Below are positions 21,362 to 32,673 of a stretch of 64,000 bases of DNA, in pieces. The notes beneath the pieces are model-generated. The model was not told the DNA's origin, ran no database searches, and worked only from the letters and a program-made list of their open reading frames with translations. The position numbers and the translations under genes are program-made. The DNA comes from Sebastes aleutianus (Eukaryota; Chordata; Actinopteri; Perciformes; Sebastidae), in the NCBI GenBank assembly GCA_916700875.1, contig CAKAKS010000004.1, forward strand, positions 10,684,534 through 10,748,533. Direction: 5' to 3'. Position 1 is the stretch's first letter. Every line of letters begins with the position of its first letter.

Positions 21362-22679
21362 GTAAGTCATCGCGTTGTTTTCCCCCTCCTCTCTTCATAT
21401 GATCGGACAGAGTGGGAGAAGGTGACATCTGTGATCATTCCACAGAGTGGGACGTATAGTTTTGCAAATTTGGAGATGCGCAGGAAATGGGACATCTCCA
21501 CCATGCTTTTTTGGTGGATGCTTTTTTGTTGGGAACCCGCTGGTTTAACAATGATGCCCTGCTTTTTGATAACAAGCGTGCTACAAAAGCACCTCTCAGA
21601 AACAAGCTGTCCGACTGTGCTCAGATCACCCTGCACACAACAGATATTTGGCTCCTGCTGCTGACCCAAATTCACCATTTGGTTGTGCGTAAAAGTGCTC
21701 TAAAGGCATGAAAAGCACCGTGTAAACAAAAGAGTAAAGTGTGGTTGCTAGATTATTTCATTTTGACAACTCCACTCACAACCAGAAGTATAGTTATATC
21801 CTTAAAAAAATATCCAGACATGATGTTATGGTGATTTATTACTGGGCAAAACAGGTGCCTCAGGTATTATAGTGCAGGATATTGCTTGTAAATCTCATTG
21901 TCCACTGATACCCATTAAGTTTTATTGGAATTGCCTTTTTGTCTGTGTGGTGCTGGAGCGTGAGAGGTGATGCAAGGATAAGAGTATGGGTGAGACTCCA
22001 ATAGCTTTTCCCACACAGCCGTACTTGTGCTTTGATCAATAGACATTTGCAGGAGGGGGATTCTGCGCTGGCAGTTTGTCAAGGGCGTACAATATATCCA
22101 GGAGATGATGTAGAGGAGAGGAGGAGAAGAGGAGGAGGAGGAGGAGGAGGGCTGCTGCTGTTAGGCATGCTGTGGGTACATGTTCAGAGCTAGTGCATGT
22201 CAGCACTTGGACAGGTACATGATGGACAGCAGAGGCACAGAGAGAGTACACTCAGGTCTATATTGCATTCAATCCTTTGTCTTTTTTTCAAACTGTAAAA
22301 CTTTGCAGGTTAGGCTGCTTCCTTTGTGGCCAGGTGAGCAGCCATGTAACAAGGAGAACACAACCCCCCCTCTAATTCCCCTCAAACTGACCTCTGGTGC
22401 AGGAAAATGGGGGTATAGATTTTTCTCCCCACCTATGTCCTCCACAGATGACCACTGCTCAATCTATTTCCACTTTTCCAGGCCTCTAAGTGATGACAGT
22501 CTTTACCCATGAACCACACATCTTCAAGAACTTCGATTTTTTCTTTTTATTGTTGAAGGATAAGCAGTATTACAAAAAAGACCTATCACTGTGGGAACTG
22601 TCTCAACAATTTTTGTGCAATCTCTGTCTCCCTCACACACACACACTCCAACCCCTCTCTAAATTTCCTAAAGATTAGC

Positions 22680-22810
22680 TTCTTTTATGTCCAGTGAATG
22701 TCTCCAGTGGGCATGAAAAGCCTCGTCCTTCATCGCGGACACAGATTAAGCTAATTCACACAGCAGCGCGGGCCTAATGCCTAATCACTATGCTGCGCCG
22801 GCAGAACAGA
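22680..22810. other. Unique block resembling a conserved non-coding element
   Basis: Non-repetitive, moderate GC, no long ORF, with homeodomain-type TTAAGCTAATT and repeated GCCTAATGCCTAATCA. The judgement rests on sequence texture only. Confidence 0.2.
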
Positions 22811-24284
22811 ACAGTCTTTATACTGTGGTAGCCGAGAGAAGGGAGAGAAAGACAGGGGGAGAGAGAGAGAGAGAGCAAAGGGGGGAAAGCTAGCCGCCGG
22901 TGCCTATTGATCGGACGGAGAGGCTACTGGCAGGCGTCCACAGGATGGAGTGCTGACGGCAGTCCAAAGAGCTGCCGGGATGAGCTGGTAGTGCTGATGA
23001 AGGGAGGGAAGAGTTTGAATTATAGTTTTCCTCCCTGGTAGCACAGCAGGGTCAGGGAGGATTTGAGAAAATACTGTAATTGTTGTGAGTTTAATTTTCA
23101 TTAGAGAGCGAATGTGGGGTGTGGTTTTGGTGCATTGATAGTGTAACACCATTCTGTGACTGTCAAACTTCATGTCATTCATGTACGTTTCGCTATGCCG
23201 AAGGCCGCTTCTTGACATGTGAAATGAGCAAAGATTGAGATCAAGTGAGGTTGGGACTCCCCTTTCATATGTCTGCTTTGATGCTTTGGTGCTTTGCCAA
23301 TTGTGTGCTGAAAGGATTGGCATCAAAACCATTTTTTTCCAGCGTGTACGGTAATGCTTCAGCATAGTAACTGTGGTATATTGACATTGAGAATTGTAAA
23401 ATTTCCATTTCAGCAATGAAATTTGATCTGATTTTATCTTATACTTGATAATGAGATAGACATCTTTCAGTGGGATGGGACTATCTTCATCCCTTCTACT
23501 TTCACTTGTTCCAGGAATTTTTATAATTCATGTGATATGTAATACAGCATAGTGAGCAGGGAGACTGTCCTGCAGCAGCAGCAGCTGCGGGAGCACCTGT
23601 CAAAGAGCAAGTCAATGAATTTCTACCAGGTCCAGGGGTTCTTTTTTCAACACAAAAACCTGACCTTTGACCTCACCTCAAAGTAGACAAGGCCAAAAAG
23701 TTCTTCCCCATAGTGTCACATAGTACATATTCATTTTAGCACAAGATACGCCCCACATCCCTGTTAGATTTGATTCAGAAATGTTGAACAAGCAAAAGCA
23801 CAGTGTCTCTTTCCAATAGCGTATTGTTTTCACTTGTTTTCAAGAAGCTAAATATCGGATTAGATGACTGTTTAAAATGCACAAATGGCTTTCCTCCAAA
23901 GGAGCTCAGTTGCAAATGCGGTGCCTCTTTGAGGTGTGACACAAGCCCAGAGGCAACATCTGATGCTGCTCATTTGTCAACATGGCTTGGGAAAAAAATC
24001 TATTGTTGTATTGACTTTGTAACTTTTATTAGCCGTCTTGTTATTGGCTGACATGAAGCTCTAGTTATGACCTTTTCTCCTTGAAATACACTTGAAAATA
24101 GCCCTTTTCTTTTAATGGAGACGTATGTAGGTCTATTCATGTCCTTTCTATCTATTACTACTACATGAAAAAACAGACAAAAGACAAGAATAGAACATGA
24201 AGCACCATTCAGAAGAGCTTTGATTTAACACTGACGTCCTTGAGCTCTTTTATGTGCTATATGTTGTTCGTGTTTTCATCCAAG

Positions 24285-24475
24285 CGTTCACTAGAATGCA
24301 GTGCGAATGGGCCTCAGGCAAGAGCTGACATTTGAACCCTACTCGCCGATTGCATTGATTGCATATTCAATGACACTGGGGAGGTGCTAATTGACAGCCT
24401 CGGCGTGCTCATCAATCAGATGCTTACGTTGGTGAATAGATGCTCATGAGCTTGTTTAATGACATAAAAAAAACA
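24285..24475. other. Unique block resembling a conserved non-coding element
   Basis: Rich in homeodomain/POU-like words (ATTGCATATTCAATGA, GCTAATTGACAG, CATCAATCAGATGC), free of simple repeats and stop-laden in all frames. Typical of developmental enhancers, but no alignment was possible. Confidence 0.25.
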
Positions 24476-24902
24476 CTGATGTGCCGCTGCTAATGGACAC
24501 TTTTACAATGCCCCCCATTACTGTGGGATTGTTACAAGATTACATACATGTTATGCACCATTAAACCTGTAATATCACTCTTCTTTCCCTCAAGGGTGCC
24601 GCACAGTGCACCCAACATTGCTGTCTTATGGGGATGTCCAGGTAATAGTCTAGATGTTATACTTCTTGTGCTCAAGTGTGTCCATGTGAGTCGGTCATGA
24701 AATAGTCTAAGTATCATTGCTTTCTTTACTATTATTAACCAGAAGGAATACATTAGCAGCTTCAGGAATGTATTCACGCCTGCCAGTTTCATATCCAGCA
24801 GCATTAAAGAGAAATACTGGACTGGCAATATATTTTCAGTGTTGGTCAGTGTTAACAACATTCCAATGCAGCACTTAATGAGTTGATCTTATTGCATATT
24901 AA

Positions 24903-24964
24903 ATGACCAGTGTGTAGCATTTAGGGGTATTTATTGGCAGAAATGGAATATAATATTCACAACA
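24903..24964 (+). repeat. Terminal fragment of a CCAGTGTGTAG repeat
   Basis: ACCAGTGTGTAGCATTTAGG and GGCAGAAATGGAATATAATA match the left end of the family represented at 34724-35213. Only about 60 bp remains. Confidence 0.55.
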
Positions 24965-25380
24965 GGAGATGTTTTTCTATCCTGATGCCGATTCTAATAC
25001 CTGAAGTTGCGGTATCGGCCTTACATACTGGACATATCGCCGTTTTACTTGTTGGATTTTCTACTGTGAAACATTGCCAAATGGCTGACATTTTTCTCGC
25101 TCTGACTCCCGTTACCGTTACACCCTTCACTAGCATCGCACTGTTGTTGTTTGCTATTGTCACGTGACAAACTACCTGCAATCAGTTCTTCTTGGCTGTT
25201 CTAAAACAGTAGTTGCCAGTGAGAGCCATGATACATCCAGAGTGACAGCACAGTGAAGGTTACTGTTTTGGAACGGCGAAGAAGAATTGATTTCTGGTTA
25301 AACAAGTTGATTTTTTTTCTGGGTTAATAAATTATGGTATCGGATTGGTGCAAAGGCTTACCTGCCGACCTATGTAAAGA

Positions 25381-25845
25381 GTAGTTTTGTTGCCTACACC
25401 TAACTGAATAGTTTTGTTGCCTAAACCTAACTGAGTCGTTTTGTTGCCTAAACCTAACTGAGTAGTTTTGTTGCCTAAAGCTGAGTAGTTTTGTTGCCTA
25501 CACCTAACTGAGTAGTTTTGTTGCGTACACCTAACTGAGTAGTTTTGTTGCCTACACTTAACTGAGTAGTCTTGTTGCCTACACCTACCTGAGTAGTTTT
25601 GTTGCCTACACCTAACTGAGTAGTTTTGTTGCCTACACCTAACTGAGTAGTTTTGTTGCCTACACCTAACTGAGTAGTTTTGTTGCCTACACCTAACTGA
25701 GTAGTTTTGTTGCCTACACCTAACTGAGTAGTTTTGTTGCCTACACCTAACTGAGTAGTTTTGTTGCCTACACCTAACTGAGTAGTTTTGTTGCCTACAC
25801 CTAACCGAGTAGTTTTGTTGCCTACACCTAACCAAGTTGTTTCCT
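25381..25845 (+). repeat. 27-bp minisatellite, about 17 copies
   Basis: The unit is GTTTTGTTGCCTACACCTAA plus ACTGAGTA, mostly 27 bp, with the first copies carrying AAACC instead of ACACC and one unit shortened. Because 27 is divisible by three, two minus-strand frames stay open (repeats of VGNKTTQLG and VRCRQQNYS); these are not proteins. The flank to 25970 matches the flank of the 43.4-kb array. Confidence 0.92.
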
Positions 25846-25975
25846 GTGAAGACAGAAGTTTATTTTGAAAAGACTGAAGCAGAAATTGACACCTGATGCA
25901 CGTGTTGCTGGACATTCGTAGGAAATCGCACGACAAATGAGGAATAACTTTCTTAAGATATCATACCGTTGTATG
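25846..25975 (+). repeat. Interspersed-repeat flank of the minisatellite
   Basis: TTGCTGGACATTCGTAGGAA and AATGAGGAATAACTTTCTTAA recur at 43655-43790, so the minisatellite belongs to a larger dispersed element. Confidence 0.65.
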
Positions 25976-26869
25976 GTATGTTGATTTATTAGGGGATCCC
26001 TTTGTTCAACCAAAAGGTCTTGAGTCAAGGCCTCATTTGTTATCACTTGAGTGTCCTTGAGCAGGACACAGAATCCCTCGCAGCTCAAAGGATGTCGGTT
26101 TGTCACTGACCCTTTGGCCTCTTTGCGAGGGAGGGGGAAGCAGTGACAAATCTTCCTGTTGGGGGATCAGTTGAATAAAGTACTGTTAGAAAATGGACAC
26201 CATGGGAATAGCGCTTTGAATGCTGAACTTTTTAAGATAGTATAGCCAGGCATTCTGCTGATATGACATGACCTCCTTTTTTTCATGCGCATTAGCGTAT
26301 CCTCGCCATCTGCTGACCTTCACATTAAAGCCACGAAAGATGGCGAGAATTATTTGTAGTTTAGAGGTGAAAGGAGTGGACGGTGTGCATGGAGCATGCA
26401 CATGGCATAGATTGCCGATTAAACTTGCACTTTACATTCCAGTGGCTCCACGACGGCAGAGTTAAAGCAAAATATGTGTGAATGTGAAATTACTTGGAGG
26501 CAGGTGATTCTTTTCCCGACTTTAAGAGATCTGTCAGGTAGCTTCATGGCATCATCTACAAAAGTAGGGTCGAGCTCAGGCAGCAGTCAGGGATTCAGCT
26601 TTCTAAAGTATCCCTGAGCATTTAATCTTCCCATCAGTAATCTATCACACTCCCCTTTCTTTCACTGCAAAAGAAAGAGAAGAAGAAAAGTTGTCCGGCT
26701 TTAACAATGCTTTGGATTTATGGCTCGATTTCCACTGATGCCACATGTAGTAAAAAATATATGGCCTCATAGTACTGGAAGGTGGTAAAAGGTAAAACCA
26801 TTCACAAATTGCTGTGTATTGTGTATTGTAGTGATTAATGAGAGCAGGACTTTGAGGAGCGCAGTGGGA

Positions 26870-27440
26870 AGAAGACAGGGAGAGAGAGAGAGAGAGAGAG
26901 AGGATGTGTCAGTGTTGGAATGAGTCCAGCAAGGCAGCAATGTGTGTGTGAGACAGACATAGAGAGAGAGGTGTGTGGATGCCTACTAGTGTGTTCCTGC
27001 CGCTGATTCTCCTCCCATCTTCTAATGAGCTCACTGCAGATGGGACTCCCTCTGTCAGCCCGTCGCCCTCTTCCTCTCCCCCCCACACTCCATTATCCTC
27101 CCTCTTTCCCTCCAGTCTTTAGTGCAAGGGAAAACAAAGAAAGAGAGAGAAAAAAAGAGGATAGAGAAAGGAAATGAATGATGTGATAAAAAGAGAGAGG
27201 GGGGTTAAGAATGCAGGTGAGAGAAGAGGGAGTTCACAGGAAGGGGTAAATGGTGAAAAAGATACGGGAGATGGAGTGTAAAGTGCAAGAGGGAGGTGGA
27301 AAATGATAGTGGCGGAGCTTGTTGGGGAGCGAGAGAGGCTTATAAGCAGCGAGAAGAGGAAGAAGCAGGGATGCTGAATGAGAGACCGGGAATCGTCAAA
27401 AGCAAAAAGTGAAAGAGAGGTGTGAAGAAAAAATTTGACG
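26870..27440 (+). repeat. Purine-rich strand-biased tract
   Basis: About 570 bp with strong G+A excess on the + strand, including a (GA)n run at 26880-26901, interrupted by a C/T-rich stretch near 27005-27120. The minus ORFs at 26835-27086 and 27119-27484 are Ser/Leu/Phe low-complexity products of this bias. Confidence 0.7.
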
Positions 27441-27529
27441 AGGAAAATTACAAAATTGCACCATGCTATATTTATTAGTGTCAAAAAAATTGAAAATGCT
27501 GCATACTAAAACCTAATGGTATGTATTTA

Positions 27530-27720
27530 GTGCAGGCCCTTTAGTGTGGTTGCCTAGCCATGACATCACCTCTGTGCCAGCCACACTGTACTCGCTAAGC
27601 TGAATTAATAATTGGCTCGGCTAGCCAGGTCTGCCTGAGTTAATTGAGCATCAAAGAGAAGCCATAGCTGGAGCACAGATCATCTTGATTTCCCTGGGCG
27701 AAAATAGTAGTCGGCTTGTG
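27530..27720. other. Unique block resembling a conserved non-coding element
   Basis: Non-repetitive with AGCTGAATTAATAATTGGCT, GAGTTAATTGAGCATCAAAG and a TAATTG-rich centre. No coding potential. Texture-based only. Confidence 0.22.
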
Positions 27721-27870
27721 CATGTATGACTTGTTGGTGTGTGATTGTGATCTTTATTACATGCTTAGTTGCAGTCATTATCAGAATTCATGGGTCCACA
27801 GGTTGTGAAGTCTATGGCTGTATTCGAAACCGCCTACTACATACAGTTTGTGGAGCTTCTAAACTCCGAA

Positions 27871-27926
27871 AATATATATAATATATAATATAATATAATA
27901 TAATATAATATAATATAATATAAATA
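27871..27926. repeat. (TATAA)n microsatellite
   Basis: A run of about 10 ATAAT units following a short (AT)n stretch. Confidence 0.9.
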
Positions 27927-29601
27927 TTTAAAATAGTTCTTCCTCCAAAGGGGGGAATGACAGAAAATGTTTGAGAACCACCGTTCTAACTCAATGTTTT
28001 CTTTTTTTGCATCCAGTTCTTTGACAATGTGTTAATGATGTTGTCTGCATCACTGCTTCCCCGCCCATTTGTTAATTTCTGTTGCACGATTATTGGCTGA
28101 AACATTGAATTGTGCTCCATTTCCTGACCGAACTTGCACTCCAACCCTTTCGGTGAAATCTATATGCTGTGAGAATGTAATTAGACAGACCAATATGGCT
28201 GATTTGGTCTTATTTATAAAGATGCTAAAAACGAACATGCAACAAGTGCCTCAGGTGTGAGGAGAAAATGTGAGAGCTGAAGTGAAAGTGTTAGAGAGAG
28301 ACAAAGAGAGAAAAAAAATATTGGCATACTGTTACGTGGCAGGAAGCAGAGAGGTATATTGTTGTTGGCTCTCTTTGCACAGCAACATAGTATTATCTCT
28401 CTGGCTGGTCAAGTGGGAAATAATGTGTTTGATGGGATATGAACACCTGCGCCTGGATGCGTACGTGAGTGTGGGCAAGTGTGTGTGTGTTTATCTCTTG
28501 TCTGTTCTTTTAACGCGCACATCATTGCTTTTCTCTGCCAACACAAGGACACACAGTGTCATTGATGTGAAGCACCTGAAATTAGGTCCAGCCAATATCA
28601 TCTCATAGCTTCAATGCCAGCCCTTTTCACACCTGCAGCTCTTGTGTATGTGCGCGCCATCTACAGGCAAGGGAAATATTAGCTGCTGCAATTTGGACTC
28701 TTGCTGGAAATGATTAAGACTACAGTTTTTATGACACTTTTAAAATACAAATCAAGTTTGAACAAATTCAAACTAATACATAAATGTTGGAATTAATTCG
28801 AAACACAACCCGCGTAGCTAGAAAGGACATGGCTCTCTTCATTTGTAGTGCCCCTCTGTGCACTTGCAATGCAGTTGCATTTCAAGCCACAGCTAAAAGC
28901 TTTACCGTTATCCATGATTTTTACATCCGATGTTGAAGACAAAAAGCTGGTTTGGTGTTATGATTATCCGTTCAGCAGTTCAGTTGAAAGTACCTGCAAT
29001 AAATACCATTTTGAAAGTATGCCATTTTAAGGGTATTGTCTCCATAGCCCAGTCACTTGCAGTCTTTGATTTGCAAAAGAGAAATTAATCTCCAATCAAA
29101 AGGAATGGGCTTCTAAAGATTCTCAACCCTTTAATAGGAAAGTATTCTATAAAATATCTCTTTGGTTCAAACAGGTATATGCCTAATCTAAAGTGTTGTG
29201 AAAAAAAGCAGACTTGGCCGAGTGTGTACCTCGAAGTTTGTTAAACATACCTCCATTATTCTTCAAAGTAAATGGCTTCATGTATAAAATATAACCTGTA
29301 CTTTGTAGAGATGGGTCATGATTTTCAAATTCACTTCATTCACTTAGAAAAAATTGAATAATTTATGCGACTCTCCTCGTCTTAAAAAAGTATATTTTTC
29401 CTTGTTTTTACCGTTGCAGAGTAAAACACAGTAAAACATGTTCAGTTCGGCTCTTTTCCATTGACGCAGATGTGTGTGTGTGGTGCCACGCCCCCTGGTA
29501 GTTTCAGCTGGGAGATGTGTTTGAGCGGCAGAGCATCGTAAAACACACTTAATTCAAACTTGACACAATCAAAATAAAACTCACCAAAACTGTCTTTGTT
29601 A

Positions 29602-30006
29602 GTTCAGACCTGGTATTAACATGCATCCTCAGTGATTGGATCACAAGTGGACCGCTCTAAGTACGTCGGTTCACACCTGGCATTAAAATGCATCTCCACA
29701 TGCGTCTTGAGTGGCCACTTGTGATCCGATCTCACTTCCCCGCTCTATATGCAAATAAACACGTAGTAAACACACGGCTAATACAGCAGACGTTGTGACA
29801 CACTATTGCAGGAATGTGAACACTGCGTGAACACTGCTAAAAGAATGTGGCCATATGATGCCCAGACCACCTCTGAATGTGGTCTGAAAAGATCCGATCT
29901 CAATGCGTCCTCAATGCGTCTTGAGTGCGTCCACACCTGTACTTACTGTAGAGCTGTCCACTTGTGATCCGATCACTGAGGACGCATGTTAATACCAGGT
30001 CTGAAC
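29602..30006. mobile_element. MITE with about 50-bp inverted termini (GTTCAGACCTGG)
   Basis: GTTCAGACCTGGTATTAACA... at 29602 is mirrored by ...TGTTAATACCAGGTCTGAAC ending at 30006; the match runs about 50 bp with few differences. Degenerate inner copies of the same terminal sequence occur near 29670 and 29900. No ORF. Confidence 0.8.
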
Positions 30007-30208
30007 AGGGCCTCTCTCTCTCTCCACGGAGCGGTACGGCAATCTTCATAGAGTGATCGAACAGTTCCCAGTGATTACTGAATAGTCCTTTTGCTTGAAA
30101 TACCGATCCCTAATGCTTTCCATGTATCAGTTACTTTGCAAAAACTCACATCTTTTTCCCTTACTTTTCTCATTCACAAGATCTTGGGTAATCCTTGATC
30201 CCCAACCG

Positions 30209-30234
30209 ACACACACACACACACACACACACAC
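30209..30234. repeat. (AC)n microsatellite
   Basis: A CA dinucleotide run of about 13 units. Confidence 0.9.
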
Positions 30235-31732
30235 TCAAACACACACTGGCGTTTCATCTTAAAAGCTTTAGGCCAGCCAAGTGGTATAAATGCCACACCA
30301 GATGCCTGCGGTCAGATCAGCAGACAGCCCATCAGCAGCACACACTGATCCTTATCAGCTGCGTATCGCCGTGGCTACTTCCACCACCTGTCAATCAAAC
30401 GCTCTCTCACACCTGTAGGAAAGGATTTGATGGAAATGATGGGAACGACAGAGACGGAAAGAGATAAGGATCAGACCAATAATGGATCGAGCCACCTTAT
30501 TTTATTGCCCTGACGTGTGTGTGTGTGGGGGGGGTTTATGTGTGTGTGTGAATCCACCTCGATCAATTGCAAAAGAAAGAAGCGGGTAAAGTGACAGAGT
30601 GACATCAGAGATCAGAAGCAGCGAAAGGAAGAGGTTCAACATGAGGGGGAAGACAAGACAGAAGGTGAGAGGTGCTGCAAATTGCAGCGCTACATGACAT
30701 GCTGACTGAACTCGCAGCAGCCACCTGTAGGACACGGACCGCACAGTGCGATCTGTACGTGAGGACTTAGCTGCGAGTGTTTTCAGCACGTCTGCAAGAA
30801 GAACGGCAGCAGAAATAATGTTTTGACCACGGGGCGTTTTATTAGGTTGTTTATTGATGTGTGTTGACACTGGAGAGCTACATCCTCAGCCGAGCCTCGG
30901 CTCCCGCTGTCCACATTATTCGATTTCATTTCACAGTCCCTGAGCTAACAAAGGCAGGTTTTTCTGTCTAGCTACACATTGTGCTCATTCCGAGTAAAGC
31001 CCGTGTCAGTGTAAGCTGTATGCGCTCTATCCTGATATTCAGCGTTCTTATTTATGCCCAGTTCCTCCTGAGGCATGCTTTTTTGTTATACAGCACGCTT
31101 GACAACAAAATACTTTCTTTTAACATAACCGGTTTCTTGGGTGTTTTCAGATTAAAATATAAGTGGGACTCCTGTGGACTGTTGCACTGCAGAGAGCCAC
31201 AGGAACATGAAGTTATTCAGGAATAAAGAATGATGAAGATGAAGGTGCGTGTTTTGTTGTGAGGCGGTGGTGGTGGGCCTTGAATTATATATAAAAGACA
31301 TCAGGAAGAGGAATGCTTCATGTTCAGATCCGTGCGTAAGCACGCGGCGGATGCTGGAGGTCCTTGGCAATGAAATTCAACAAGCTGGATGATGGGTAAA
31401 TAAAGCGTTTTTACTCCTGCCATTCTCACAGCCTGTGAGGTGCCAATGGGGAAACCTTTGTAGTTTGTAATGTGTGCCTTCTAATTACAAATTGTCCCTT
31501 TAAATTGCTAATCATTTTAGGCATTTTTACCTTTAAACTGTTTGTGTTCTCAAATCTCTCACTTTGAACCTTCTCCATCTGTCTTGGGACTCTAAATATA
31601 ACACAGTGTTGTGTTTAACAGCCAACATATATCCATGTATCTCAGTCCAAGAAGTTCAAATGGTTCATACTGTAGCTAGATTGTCAAGGGGATAATGACA
31701 ATTTAACAGTATTAATTTGAGGCTAAGAATTA

Positions 31733-32673
31733 CTCAGTGGGCAACCTCCGGGTCTGAAGCCGATGTGGAAGTGCCTTAAACTTGCATTCTTTCTAGTAGC
31801 CAGCAGGGGGCGACTCCTCTGGTTGCAAAATAAGTCTGATTGTATAGAAGTCTATGAGAAAATGACCCTACTTCTCACTTGATTTATTACCTCAGTAAAC
31901 ATTGTAAACATGAGTTTATGGTCTCAATCACTAGTTTCAAGTCTTCTTCAATACAGCATGATGTTCATTTAGTAAATTATGGTCCCATTTAGAGTCAAAT
32001 AGACCATAAAGCAGGGTATGCTTTAGGGGGCGTGGCTACCTTGTGATTGACAGGTGGCTACCACGTCATTGTCCAGTCCGAGAGTTGTCCGTGTTTTCGT
32101 CTTAGAGCTTTAACCCTTTCATAGTGTGTTTTCAGTTCATGAAAGTTATTTGTAACATTTTGGTCGCCTTAAAAATGTCCTATTCAGCGTTCAGTTGTAC
32201 TAAGGCTGGGCAATATATTGATATTATATCAGTATCGTGATATGAGGCTAGATAACATTTTGGATATTGTAATATCGTGATGTGGCATAAATGTTGTCTT
32301 TTCCTGGTTTAAAGGCTGCGTTACAGTAAAGCGATGTAATTTTCTGAACTTACCAGACTGTTCTAGCTGTTCTATTATTTGCTTTTACCCGCTTAGTCAT
32401 TATTTCCACATTACGGATGATTATTTATCAAAAATGTCATTGTGTCAATATTTTGTTAAAGCACCAATATTCAACCCTACAATATCGTCGCAATATCGAT
32501 ATCGAGGTATTTGGTCTAACATATTGTGATATTTGATTTTCTCCATATCGCCCAGCCCTAGGTTGTCCTTAGCTCCACCCTCTCGTGTCACTTCTGGTTG
32601 CAAAAAAACAGATGGCGACTCAAACTCGAGGCTTCAAAACGGCAGTCCACAAACCAGTTGGTGACGTCTATGG
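31733..32673 (+). mobile_element. Interspersed repeat, copy 1, interrupted by a MITE
   Basis: It begins CTCAGTGGGCAACCTCCGGG and ends near GTTGGTGACGTCTATGG. Its reverse complement recurs at 49240-50073. The block 32201-32560 is a later insertion absent from copy 2. No coding frame. Superfamily not assigned. Confidence 0.75.
32201..32560. mobile_element. 360-bp hAT-like MITE nested in copy 1
   Basis: Termini TAAGGCTGGGCAATAT / ATATCGCCCAGCCCTA are inverted. Flanks AGTTGTAC and GGTTGTCC are 6/8 identical, consistent with an aged 8-bp target duplication. The interior is rich in ATATCGATAT-like words. A widespread teleost family type. Confidence 0.75.

Noticed and set aside
25381..25845. Regular repeats that might suggest a CRISPR array
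   Set aside because: The units are contiguous with no unique spacers, and the DNA is vertebrate.
25332..25936. Minus-strand ORFs of 153-167 codons with 9-residue repeats
   Set aside because: They come from a 27-bp minisatellite whose unit length keeps several frames open; there is no start context, splice site or related protein.
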